From Perlabentimonas sp041656735 (GTDB taxonomy: Bacteria > Bacteroidota > Bacteroidia > Bacteroidales > Tenuifilaceae), in NCBI GenBank assembly GCA_041656735.1, contig JBBACY010000034.1:1-30292 (forward strand): DNA of 30,292 bases, given 5' to 3'. Below the pieces are notes generated by a model that was not told the origin of the DNA, ran no database searches, and worked only from the letters and a program-made list of their open reading frames with translations. Positions within the stretch are counted from its first letter, which is position 1; each line of letters starts with the position of its first letter. Of the stretch, positions 8,301-15,589 are shown piece by piece. The translations under genes and the position numbers were made by a program.

Positions 8301-11073
8301 AACCAGTAAGTGCAGTTTTCCAGCCATGACCTGTTGCAGGAATGTGTAGCGAAACAGTACTACCGTCAACCAGTCCGCCTTTATTAAGATAAACCTTAAG
8401 AGATGCATTAACCTCTGACAAATCTGGGACAACCAGTCCCGTGTTGCCAAACCCAAGGGTTATTGAATTCCTAGAAATCATAATACTCTCGGGTACAACT
8501 TCTTCTTCGCCAACAATCAGAACAACCCCACTAACCATTCGTGCTAAATCGGCATCAGATTGTTGCTGCTGCGACTGAAAAACCATCTGGGTAATTTGGG
8601 TTGGTAACTTGTCGGTCGTTCCCTTGTCGGCCAACCTAAAGCGCAACACCTCTACCGCATCATTTGCGCTAACTGCCAAGGAGCTGATTGGCCCATCTTG
8701 CAAACCTGAGGGTGGCTGTAGAACCTCTGAATCCCTATCGGAACAGTAAATAAGAGGGGAAATTACATCGTTGAATTTGGTAGAAGATGCCAAAAGATTA
8801 AAGGGGACAGGAGTAAAATACGAATACTCCAATTCAGAAAAAATTGCCTTACCTCCATCTAAAGGAACGGTTTCTAAGGGAATAGAAAGCCACCCATCGC
8901 CAAGGTTTTTATATAATGAAACATCAGCCTTTGCATCTATATCAACACTACCAGCTTCATCAACGGCCGAAACTTCAACACTAAAAAAATTTTCAAAACC
9001 TACAAATTCTGGAATGCTGGTAAATTCTAATCTTGTTGCCATCACATCAATAACAAAAGCTTCGGAAATTACACTCTCGCTGAATGAAGAGGCAAAAGAG
9101 GAGCCCTCGCCATCGGCAATAAAACGATGGTCGTTGGCATCGACCATAAACCTAAGAATTTGACCATCGGGAAGTTTACCATTGCGAAGGTAAATCGATA
9201 ACGAAACCTCTAGGGTATCGCCATCAGATACAACCAAAGCACCGCTGGGTATTGGGATTGAAATAGATGCGGTAAGAATATGCGGGCTGCCTGTGGGCAC
9301 TATCTCACCATTCACCCTTAACACAATTCCGCTAATGCTACTGCTATACGAAGCCGAGTTTAACCCTGAGGGTCTCTTAATAAATAGCTGATTAACGTAT
9401 GTGGGTTTTCTATCGAAGTTTCCCTGGTCAGCAATGCCAAAGCGAAAAATCTCAACCGCCTTACCTACAGTATTTAGGGTTGATGAAATTGTTCGGGTGC
9501 TTACCTGCTCATTGGGAGCACATATTAGGCTTGTTGTATCGTTAATTACGCTTATTGCCTCGGACTGAGCCGGCTGCAACAAGGGTTCTTCTGGTGTGCT
9601 TGCGGTAAGCCAAATTTCACCAACCTGAGAATAAAAAACATCATTCCACTCAATAACACCATTAGTAGCGACGGACATTAGGCGAGTTTCGGGAAGCAAG
9701 TCTCCCTCCTCACCCATAGAGGCAAGCACTATATTACCCCCAGAAAAAGAAGAAGCGAGATTCCCCCGTTCATCAGCAGCGTGGGCAACTACCCGAAAGG
9801 GTTTATTTACAACTAACGGGTTTGGATACTCGAAAAAACTAAGGTGGGTTGGTATAACCTCAATGGTAAAAAGGCTCGATACAAAATCGGCTGAAAAAGT
9901 TGTTTTAAAATCTGAGCCCTCAAAATTCGTTTCCCAGCCATGCCCTTCACGAAGCACGCTCAAACAGATTTTCTGCCCATCAGCTATACCTTCTGGGTTT
10001 AAATAAATCCAAAGAGAAAACTCTCCACTGCCATTATTTGGCACCATCATACTATTCTCTAGAACATCAATTTCAATGGTATTGCTTGATATGTGAACGT
10101 TCTCAATGGCAATATCCTCTCCACCAGTCGTAATTTTAGCACCCCCAATAACCTGAGGCCAATCCGCATCGCCCACTGTATCAACCTTGCTAAAACGTAA
10201 TTTAGATACTTTAATGGGTAAATTATCGGTTGATCCCTGATCACTTATAACGAAGCGAAAAACCTCCACAGCAAGTTCTGGGGTAATTGCCATTGACGAT
10301 ATACGCCCATCGTCAACCTGCTGAACGGGCTCAACTACATCACCAAAATGGTCGTTAGTGTTTACGGGTTTATAGTTTATTGAAATATTATCGGCAGTAA
10401 ATTTTCCTGCGGCACTGGTTGTGTAGTTGAAGCATAAACCAAAAAATGGACCAACAGAAAAATCGTTATCTGTTACACTACCCAAAGTTTGAAGGCTAGC
10501 AAAATCGCCATTCGCTGAAAGTTTCAACAAAAAATCACCTCCAGGTTTTCGCTCAACCTCAATGGCAGCAATTGAGTTAATTCTAGAACCCACTACCGAT
10601 TCCCAATTTACATCGGTTGTAAGCAAAGGCACAAACGAACCATTTGTAACCTTATAAATACGCAGAATATCATCGGTACCAGTTTGGTTAACCCCAATAG
10701 CATAACCATTTACTAACCCTCCTGAAACCATTTCAGTTGCATCGGTGCTGGATGACAAAAAAACCGCCCAATTATTTGAACCCGAGGGATTAAACCTGTG
10801 GCGAACCTTAAATCGCCAAGTCAACGAGCCTAATTCTCCATCGAAACTACTGGGTAATGGGATTGTTATCCTATCACTACCAGCGCCTTCTAGCAGAGCA
10901 TGCTTTAATGATGACACCCCACTGATGGGATTATCGGTTGAAACCTCCCAACGTAAATCGGGATACTGAACCCAATCGCTCAAGCTAGAATCCTCAAAAT
11001 CAAAAGATACTGTTTGCGAAAAAAGGAAAAGCGGGGAAAAAACTAAGAGAAAAAGCAAAATATGATTTTTCAT
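5356..11073 (-). CDS. Giant T9SS-exported protein with lamin-tail domains and triplicated modules
   Basis: A 1905-aa surface or secreted protein of unknown function. The signal peptide is residues 1-20. A concanavalin-like module (21-235) is repeated at 1051-1253; both have the FEDF/FED start, a VNGYAIGVN-type core and a final F-x-x-D-x-L/I strand. Between them are three units of about 267 aa (about 245-512, 513-780, 781-1045). Each has an E-V/I-x-RF core (270, 541, 808), then D-x-G-x-x-D, and later a G-H-G-W-like segment and T-H/R-L-x-F. Then come an Ig-like domain (1256-1345), lamin-tail domain 1 (1355-1490, INEIMARP), a second Ig-like domain (1523-1617), lamin-tail domain 2 (1624-1765, INEVLFNP), and a FlgD-like/T9SS C-terminal region (1806-1905, FSPDGDG...KWDG). 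No enzyme motif is seen. Confidence 0.87.
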   Translation of the reverse strand: MKNHILLFLLVFSPLFLFSQTVSFDFEDSSLSDWVQYPDLRWEVSTDNPISGVSSLKHALLEGAGSDRITIPLPSSFDGELGSLTWRFKVRHRFNPSGSNNWAVFLSSSTDATEMVSGGLVNGYAIGVNQTGTDDILRIYKVTNGSFVPLLTTDVNWESVVGSRINSIAAIEVERKPGGDFLLKLSANGDFASLQTLGSVTDNDFSVGPFFGLCFNYTTSAAGKFTADNISINYKPVNTNDHFGDVVEPVQQVDDGRISSMAITPELAVEVFRFVISDQGSTDNLPIKVSKLRFSKVDTVGDADWPQVIGGAKITTGGEDIAIENVHISSNTIEIDVLENSMMVPNNGSGEFSLWIYLNPEGIADGQKICLSVLREGHGWETNFEGSDFKTTFSADFVSSLFTIEVIPTHLSFFEYPNPLVVNKPFRVVAHAADERGNLASSFSGGNIVLASMGEEGDLLPETRLMSVATNGVIEWNDVFYSQVGEIWLTASTPEEPLLQPAQSEAISVINDTTSLICAPNEQVSTRTISSTLNTVGKAVEIFRFGIADQGNFDRKPTYVNQLFIKRPSGLNSASYSSSISGIVLRVNGEIVPTGSPHILTASISIPIPSGALVVSDGDTLEVSLSIYLRNGKLPDGQILRFMVDANDHRFIADGEGSSFASSFSESVISEAFVIDVMATRLEFTSIPEFVGFENFFSVEVSAVDEAGSVDIDAKADVSLYKNLGDGWLSIPLETVPLDGGKAIFSELEYSYFTPVPFNLLASSTKFNDVISPLIYCSDRDSEVLQPPSGLQDGPISSLAVSANDAVEVLRFRLADKGTTDKLPTQITQMVFQSQQQQSDADLARMVSGVVLIVGEEEVVPESIMISRNSITLGFGNTGLVVPDLSEVNASLKVYLNKGGLVDGSTVSLHIPATGHGWKTALTGSGFPSNLATAIIGPTITLNTVGTHLAFIQQPFVASMNEDFGVRVALTDIFGNISAESGAEVTLTMLSGPSNSTFTPLVKSINSGLAIWNNIKLNALGEYVFKVSSTNGTLNGGNSQPVWIGKSVNKLYDEDFEKVALVFSLNKHWSKSTVNPINGKASLQHALVGVGGQSQLPIPLTIDNLGNSPVEWSFVMRNGDWDPTSDNAFWFVLASDSEDIASGQYNGYAVGVNVSGSSDLLSLWRFTQGQTPKLLIQSDFDWNESETVTVKVTRAPNGEWSLFYKPKFDAESTIFSGSATDISHSQVLYCGPVFKYTSTRAGEFWLDDLLLKIAEYPPVIQTARLLTQTSVNVVFSGDVNSNDALIPSNYVIKNAKGSKFEILGAYANAEIANSITLRTQTLSLEPLTLYVSGVKSVAETTSVNDSIKIGMGAAGTFGNVIINEIMARPSGNLGLPNVEYIELYNRTEKTIDLSGWKIRANDKSTTIENAVVETGGYLILSSVNGALSLQEQGNTVGVTSFPSLLVGGMFLGLYDENGNLISWVEYSDSWYGNDAKKTGGYSLERIDVNNLVEGSANWTASSDAIGGTPGRVNSVNATNADNTNPWVTEIKVVGTNRIEVGFSEPMDSLSISLAGNYLVSRGLGNPTWSTTFGPKYNRALLTFETEMVIGEVYSLCFEPTITDFAGNLLETPCVDFALHEEPAKGDLIINEVLFNPYTGGTDFVEIYNNSDKSFDLSKLWIANRDKESLGLKEYYPASDRAYTLFPGEYVVLTDNPLLVEQFYYIENPNAMVKLSKMPSYPSDKGYVLLLSELSVEIDELAYTDKMHNALLADVKGVSLERIHPDMPSASSSSWQSAAQTAGFATPTAQNSQFSLPTKVNDAFNLSQKVFSPDGDGFEDYVLINYELPESGFIANIMVFDSRGRRIKRLAANLSLGTSGSIKWDGTTDGGDRATLGAYVIFIEAFDLKGSIKRYKKTVVVATKFR

Positions 11074-11097
11074 ACCATATTAATTTAATGAATGTTA

Positions 11098-11105
11098 TAC
11101 TTTTG
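11098..11105 (+). promoter_or_regulatory. -7 box of asd
   Basis: TACTTTTG matches the Bacteroidota -7 consensus TAnnTTTG and ends 27 nt before the asd start codon. No clear TTTG -33 box is present at the expected distance, so confidence is moderate. Confidence 0.5.
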
Positions 11106-11132
11106 CAAAGTAACAAAAAAACAGATAAAACT

Positions 11133-12134
11133 ATGAGAATTGCCGTTGTAGGTTGTACAGGTTTAGTTGGTACCGAAATACTAAAAGTATTAAACGAACT
11201 GCAGGTAAGTATTAGTCAATTAATCCTCGTTGCATCTGAGAGATCGGTTGGCAAAACTATAAACTTTAGAGGGAAAGACCATAAGGTAGTTAGCCTTGCA
11301 CAGGGCATTGAAGCGAACCCTGAGGTAGCAATATTCTCTGCTGGAGGTGAAATATCAAAGCAATGGGCTCCAAAATATGCCAATGCAGGTTGTTTTGTTG
11401 TTGACAACTCAAGCGCATGGCGTATGGATGATGATAAAAAATTAATTGTACCCGAAATAAACGCCAATACCCTAACAAAAAACGACAAAATAATTGCTAA
11501 CCCCAACTGCTCAACCATACAAATGGTAGTTGCCTTGGCTCCTTTACATAAAAAATACGGAATTAAAAGGTTAGTAATATCTACCTACCAGTCGGTTTCA
11601 GGTACAGGAGTGAAAGCGGTTGAGCAAATGGATAACGAACGCGCTGGCGTGTCGGGTCCTATGGCATACCCACACCCTATTGACCTTAACTGCATACCCC
11701 ATGGGGGCTCGTTCGACGAAAATGGGTATACAACCGAAGAAACGAAGCTGATTGAAGAAACACATAAAATACTAAACAACCAATCAATTAACATTACAGC
11801 AACAGTAGTTCGCATACCAGTAAAGGGCGGTCATTCAGAATCGGTAAACATAGAATTTAAGAACGATTTTAGGCTCGATGATGTTATGAGCATACTAGGC
11901 GAAGCACCCAGCATTATTGTACAGGATGAGCCTCTGAAGAATATATATCCGATGCCCAGGTTTGTTGAAGGTAAAAATGAGGTTTTTGTGGGCCGAATAC
12001 GCCGAGATTTTTCGCAGCCAAATACTTTAAATATGTGGATTGTAGCCGACAACCTAAGAAAAGGAGCAGCAACAAACGCTGTACAGATTGTTGAAAAACT
12101 TCAGTATATGGGCTTTATTGGCAACAAAATGTAG
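11133..12134 (+). CDS. asd: Aspartate-semialdehyde dehydrogenase
   Basis: Reduces L-aspartyl-4-phosphate to L-aspartate-4-semialdehyde with NADPH, the branch point to lysine/diaminopimelate, threonine and methionine. The 333-aa length is normal. The N-terminal Rossmann motif is GCTGLVGTE (7-15). The catalytic cysteine is C126 in NPNCSTIQ, with substrate-binding R227 and H234 in VVRIPVKGGHSE. The frame is open from 11088, but M16 of that frame begins MRIAVVGCTG, the standard family start, and lies 27 nt after a -7 box. It is divergent from the 1905-aa secreted-protein gene and converges on hflX with 72 nt between stops. Confidence 0.95.
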   Translation: MRIAVVGCTGLVGTEILKVLNELQVSISQLILVASERSVGKTINFRGKDHKVVSLAQGIEANPEVAIFSAGGEISKQWAPKYANAGCFVVDNSSAWRMDDDKKLIVPEINANTLTKNDKIIANPNCSTIQMVVALAPLHKKYGIKRLVISTYQSVSGTGVKAVEQMDNERAGVSGPMAYPHPIDLNCIPHGGSFDENGYTTEETKLIEETHKILNNQSINITATVVRIPVKGGHSESVNIEFKNDFRLDDVMSILGEAPSIIVQDEPLKNIYPMPRFVEGKNEVFVGRIRRDFSQPNTLNMWIVADNLRKGAATNAVQIVEKLQYMGFIGNKM

Positions 12135-12206
12135 AACAAGCACCCTTAACAATTCGAATTTACCAGCGTTAAACCTAGCGTTGTTGTCTATAGTAATTAC
12201 TCGATA

Positions 12207-13400
12207 TTAATAGAGGAAGTTATTACTAGGATATCGTACTCTGTGAATATCGCTGGCCATTTTGTAGAGGGTCTCCTTAAAACCTTCAATATTCACCCTC
12301 TCTTTAGCCGACAAGAATACACAGGGTGCATTACTCTTAGCCATCCAGGTTCTCTTTAAGTCTTCCAAACTGTAATTCTCCTTCGTTACTGGCATTGCAT
12401 CAAACTCATTTTTCTCAACCCATTGGTAGGCATCTATCTTATTGAACACCAATAGTGTGGGTTTTTCATCGGCAACAAGTTCGTGCAAAGTTTGCGAAAC
12501 CACATGCAGCTGCTCCTCAAAGTTAGGGTGCGAGATATCAACCACGTGCACAAGCATATCGGCCTCACGCACCTCATCGAGCGTTGATTTAAACGACTCG
12601 ACCAGCTGGTGTGGCAGCTTACGAATAAAGCCAACCGTATCGGATAGTAAAAAGGGTAAATTTTCGATAACCACCTTACGAACGGTTGTGTCGAGCGTAG
12701 CAAATAGCTTGTTTTCGGCAAACACATCTGACTTGCTAAGCATATTCATTATGGTAGACTTGCCCACGTTGGTGTAGCCTACCAATGCAACCCTAACTAG
12801 TGCTCCCCGACTTTTACGCTGGGTAAACATTTGCTTGTCAATCCCCTCGAGTTCCTTCTTCAACTTTGAAATCTTCTCACGAATAATACGGCGGTCGGTT
12901 TCAATTTCTGTCTCGCCTGGTCCTCTCATTCCAATACCCCCACGCTGGCGCTCAAGGTGAGTCCACATTCGGGTAAGGCGAGGCAGTAAGTACTGATATT
13001 GTGCTAGTTCCACCTGAGTTTTTGCATAGGCAGTTTTCGCCCTTTGGGCAAAAATATCGAGAATAAGGTTAGTCCTATCGAGAATACGACGGTTAAACTC
13101 ACGCTCAAGGTTACGAAGCTGCGAAGCAGAAAGTTCATCGTCGAAAATTACAAGGTTCACCTCATTATCCTCAACAAACTGTTTTATCTCGTTAACCTTT
13201 CCGGTACCAATAAAAGTTTTTGGGTTGGGTTTATCTAAACGCTGAACAAACCTTTTAACAACAGTAGCTCCAGCTGTTTCGGTTAAAAACTCTAACTCTT
13301 TCAAGTAATCTTCAATAATCTCATCGGGCTGCCCTTTTATGTGCACGCCCACCAAAACGGCGGTCTCTTTTTCCTGAACAGTTAAAAGCGGTTCTATCAT
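12207..13400 (-). CDS. hflX: Ribosome-associated GTPase HflX
   Basis: HflX is a GTPase that binds the large ribosomal subunit and helps split stalled or hibernating ribosomes under stress. The 397-aa protein has the N-terminal HflX domain (about 10-190), including GTGKV (65-69), the conserved GGIGMRGPGETE segment (154-165) and a helical linker. The G domain has G1 GYTNVGKST (208-216), the G2 region ATLDTT (234-239), G3 DTVGF (254-258), G4 NKID (320-323) and G5 SAKE (364-367). All nucleotide-binding motifs are intact. The start codon at 13400 lies only about 20 nt downstream of the tonB terminator, so an own promoter would have to overlap that terminator, or some read-through feeds it. Confidence 0.95.
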   Translation of the reverse strand: MIEPLLTVQEKETAVLVGVHIKGQPDEIIEDYLKELEFLTETAGATVVKRFVQRLDKPNPKTFIGTGKVNEIKQFVEDNEVNLVIFDDELSASQLRNLEREFNRRILDRTNLILDIFAQRAKTAYAKTQVELAQYQYLLPRLTRMWTHLERQRGGIGMRGPGETEIETDRRIIREKISKLKKELEGIDKQMFTQRKSRGALVRVALVGYTNVGKSTIMNMLSKSDVFAENKLFATLDTTVRKVVIENLPFLLSDTVGFIRKLPHQLVESFKSTLDEVREADMLVHVVDISHPNFEEQLHVVSQTLHELVADEKPTLLVFNKIDAYQWVEKNEFDAMPVTKENYSLEDLKRTWMAKSNAPCVFLSAKERVNIEGFKETLYKMASDIHRVRYPSNNFLY

Positions 13401-13420
13401 ATGGTAAGATTATATGTATA

Positions 13421-13450
13421 CAAAAAACCCTGATGCATTATCAGGGTATT
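13421..13450 (-). terminator. Rho-independent terminator of tonB
   Basis: On the minus strand ACCCTGAT/ATCAGGGT (13447-13440 with 13434-13427) encloses a 5-nt loop and is followed by TTTTTTG. It lies about 30 nt after the tonB stop and ends about 20 nt before the hflX start codon. Confidence 0.88.
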
Positions 13451-13478
13451 TTGTTGGTATCAATATTTTAGTAAGAAC

Positions 13479-14168
13479 CTACTGCAACACAAAAATTATT
13501 GGCATATTAAATGATACCCTAACAGGCTTGCCGCGCTGCTGACCGGGGGACCATTTTGGACTGGATTCTACAACTCTAATAGCTTCCTTGTCGATAGCAG
13601 GGTCAACACCTCTTAAAACTTTTACATTTGAAAGAGTTCCGTTTGCCTCAACCACGAATGAAAGAATCACTCTTCCCTGAATACCATTCTCTGCGGCTAT
13701 TTCAGGATACTTAAGGTTTTTGTTGACAAAGTCTCGGAACTTATTAAGGTCCCCACCTTGAAAACTAGGCATATGTTCAACAATCACGAAAATCTCTTCT
13801 TCTTCAGCCTCTTTTTCTTCATAGGAGAATTCAACAATTTTCACTGATACGTCCTCGCTAAACTCGTTTTCAAATAGGTCAAGATCGTCGCTAATGTCAA
13901 CATCATCATCAACAATATTAATCATTTCAATAACCTGCTTAACAGGCTCTGGTGGTGGTGGTGGTTTAACTTCCTCTTGCTGAGTTATTGGCATCATCTC
14001 CTCTTCAACAACAACTTCCTGCGATTGGGCAAAATCTGTATTTATCCCATCGGAAGAGGTCCACTCGAAAGCTGCTAGAATAACTCCGAGCGCTAGGACT
14101 AAACCAACCTCTACGAAAATAGTTTTCCAATTTTCGAGATTGACTTTAGGATTTTTTTTGAGTTCCAT
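13479..14168 (-). CDS. tonB: Energy transducer TonB
   Basis: Couples the proton motive force of an ExbB-ExbD complex to outer-membrane TonB-dependent transporters. The product is 229 aa. One membrane helix (16-35) is followed by an acidic/proline periplasmic linker with PPPPP at 69-73 and strongly acidic runs at 85-128. A TonB C-terminal domain covers about 140-229, with LKYPEIAAENGIQGRV and WSPGQQRGKPVRVSFNMPI. The start chosen is MELKKNPKVNLEN, typical of Bacteroidota TonB; an in-frame ATG three codons earlier is less likely. exbB and exbD are not adjacent. A terminator follows directly, so the gene appears monocistronic. Confidence 0.93.
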   Translation of the reverse strand: MELKKNPKVNLENWKTIFVEVGLVLALGVILAAFEWTSSDGINTDFAQSQEVVVEEEMMPITQQEEVKPPPPPEPVKQVIEMINIVDDDVDISDDLDLFENEFSEDVSVKIVEFSYEEKEAEEEEIFVIVEHMPSFQGGDLNKFRDFVNKNLKYPEIAAENGIQGRVILSFVVEANGTLSNVKVLRGVDPAIDKEAIRVVESSPKWSPGQQRGKPVRVSFNMPIIFVLQ

Positions 14169-14313
14169 AATTTGCAAATTTTGAGCTCTGTATAATTTTA
14201 TTAAGTAGTGCTGCTTGTGATTTATAAATGCAAAACAACAAAAAAAACATTACATTTCAAATAAATTTTACGTAATAAATGCATAAAAATTACATATTGT
14301 TTTCACAAATCCT

Positions 14314-14343
14314 TTTGTTGCTTGAATAATTTATCTATTTTTG
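14314..14343 (+). promoter_or_regulatory. Bacteroidota promoter of tRNA-Ala
   Basis: TTTG at 14314-14317, an 18-nt spacer and TATTTTTG at 14336-14343 fit the TTTG-N19-TAnnTTTG consensus. The predicted start is near 14350, about 37 nt before the mature tRNA 5' end. Confidence 0.62.
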
Positions 14344-14386
14344 CCATGCAATTTTACCGAAAGTTGTTTTATCAAAATTAACATTT

Positions 14387-14463
14387 GGGGGTATAGCTCA
14401 GTTGGCTAGAGTGCTTGACTGGCAGTCAAGAGGTCAGGGGTTCGACTCCCCTTACCTCCACCA
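14387..14463 (+). tRNA. tRNA-Ala (anticodon GGC)
   Basis: The acceptor stem GGGGGTA/TACCTCC contains the G3-U70 wobble pair that identifies alanine tRNAs. The anticodon stem CTTGA/TCAAG closes loop CTGGCAG, giving anticodon GGC at 14421-14423. The D arm is AGCTCAGTTGGCTAGAG and the T arm GGGGTTCGACTCCCC. Discriminator A (14460) and CCA (14461-14463) are encoded, unlike in the tRNA-Leu of this window. Confidence 0.96.
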
Positions 14464-14472
14464 AAAAGTAAC

Positions 14473-14515
14473 CAACCACTTATATTGTTTTACGTGTAAG
14501 TGGTTGTTTTGGTTT
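14473..14515 (+). terminator. Terminator of tRNA-Ala
   Basis: A 10-bp perfect stem, CAACCACTTA (14473-14482) with TAAGTGGTTG (14497-14506), is followed by TTTTGGTTT. It starts 10 nt after the tRNA CCA end. Confidence 0.82.
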
Positions 14516-14732
14516 CATATCTCCTCAATCTGAGTAAAAAAGTCGCCCTCTCTCTCCCAAAACACATCAAATATTAGAGTAATAAAAACTTCTTTTGACC
14601 GGTACGATAAAAAAAACCGCACTTTATTTTAAAGAACTAGTTTGAGTGAAATAAAAAAATATTCAACATTAAATATAAATGTCTGAATCTCAACGTCAAT
14701 ACTCTATTAATTTCTTGCCACTTTTACTGACC

Positions 14733-15146
14733 CTACGCTGTTGCAAGCGATTTTGCTTTTGTTAAAACACTATCGTACCTGCCATTCCCAACGTAAGCCA
14801 TTTCAAAAAGGCAGTGCGCAATAATATCGGATTCGCAGTATTCAACAAGAGTGGTTGACTCTACTTCCATACCGAGCCACTCTGCCCAAGGGTTAAATTC
14901 TAGTGCGTAATCAATTTCGTTATTCGACAAAACGCCCAGCACAGTTATCCATTTCATAGCGTTTAGCCTACTCACCTTCTCGTCAATAATAAGTTTTGTT
15001 GTACTTTCTAAAGGAGCTGTTTCTAGTAACTTACTGTATACATTAAAATAGTACTGTTCGTTTTCAGTTTGGCCGGGATATTGCATCGCAAATCGTTTCC
15101 AAACACTTAACCACCGGGTTTTCTCTAATATAGTATGTAATGTCAT
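14733..15146 (-). CDS. Unrecognised 137-aa protein
   Basis: I do not recognise this protein with confidence. It is a soluble-looking 137-aa product with no signal peptide, membrane segment or cysteine motif. It begins MTLHTILEKTRWLSVWKRFA, has YPGQTENEQYYFNVYSKLL near residues 23-41, and contains a W-rich acidic centre (NPWAEWLGMEVE). The layout loosely recalls a small Bacteroidota family of unknown function (DUF6557-like: a W near residue 12, a YP motif, then N-x-x-Y), but that is from memory and weak. It stands alone between tRNA-Ala and clpX, with a TAAATTTG -7 box 23 nt upstream and a 21-bp palindrome further up, so it is probably a real, regulated single gene. Confidence 0.72.
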   Translation of the reverse strand: MTLHTILEKTRWLSVWKRFAMQYPGQTENEQYYFNVYSKLLETAPLESTTKLIIDEKVSRLNAMKWITVLGVLSNNEIDYALEFNPWAEWLGMEVESTTLVEYCESDIIAHCLFEMAYVGNGRYDSVLTKAKSLATA

Positions 15147-15168
15147 ATCTATAAACTTTATTGGTTTG

Positions 15169-15176
15169 CAAATTTA
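15169..15176 (-). promoter_or_regulatory. -7 box of the 137-aa gene
   Basis: On the minus strand TAAATTTG fits TAnnTTTG and ends 22 nt before the start codon. No clear TTTG -33 box is seen, consistent with possible activator dependence. Confidence 0.5.
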
Positions 15177-15209
15177 TGCCTATATTAAAACTAATGAAAC
15201 TTATACAAC

Positions 15210-15230
15210 AATGTTTGTGCCACAAACATT
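15210..15230. promoter_or_regulatory. 21-bp palindrome, operator-like
   Basis: AATGTTTGTG and CACAAACATT are perfect inverted repeats around a single central C at 15220. The centre is about 58 bp upstream of the predicted start of the leftward 137-aa gene, a position typical of upstream activator sites. No T run follows, so it is not terminator-like. The binding protein is unknown. Confidence 0.5.
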
Positions 15231-15552
15231 TACGCTTAACATTCCTATAAATACAGATTAAGAACAACAGCACCACTCCCAAATATTTAAACTTCCTTTA
15301 TGAAACGTAAACCTTAAAGCGACACTCTATTATCTTCCTATTTTATATAAGACGTTTAACTGGTTGCAATAGTTGGAATGTAATTAGTTTAGTTAACAAA
15401 ACCCGACACACTAATCCCAAAAACCTAATAATGATGGAGTAAAGCAAAACATATAGAGTTCGAATGGCTTAGGTTAATTTATCTTTCTAATTTTTTTTTA
15501 TAGTAACAGCCTTAACTAAACAACATTGAAACCCTAATAGTAAAATAAGTTG

Positions 15553-15560
15553 TACCTTTG
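15553..15560 (+). promoter_or_regulatory. -7 box of clpX
   Basis: TACCTTTG fits TAnnTTTG and ends 29 nt before the clpX start. A TTG at 15526-15528 is 24 nt upstream, slightly too far for an ideal -33 box. Confidence 0.55.
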
Positions 15561-15589
15561 CAACTACTTTAAACATTTATTACAACACG

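Larger units (their letters stand above)
15147..15589. other. 443-bp intergenic region between the 137-aa gene and clpX
   Basis: This divergent region holds a -7 box for the leftward gene, a 21-bp palindrome, and a -7 box for clpX. Between about 15231 and 15552 I see only AT-rich sequence with a T9 run near 15491 and no ORF, tRNA or clear RNA structure. A small RNA cannot be excluded by eye. Confidence 0.55.

Noticed and set aside
8771..9163. 130-aa open frame on the plus strand
   Set aside because: Lies wholly antisense inside the well-supported 1905-aa gene and has no recognisable domain.
12442..12777. 111-aa Ser/Thr/Cys-rich frame on the plus strand
   Set aside because: Mirror frame of the hflX G domain.
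14733..15146. Toxin or antitoxin reading of the 137-aa gene
   Set aside because: No partner gene, no toxin motif, and a solitary promoter.
15064..15282. 72-aa minus-strand frame covering the palindrome upstream of the 137-aa gene
   Set aside because: Overlaps the 137-aa gene and its promoter, and has no domain or plausible start context.
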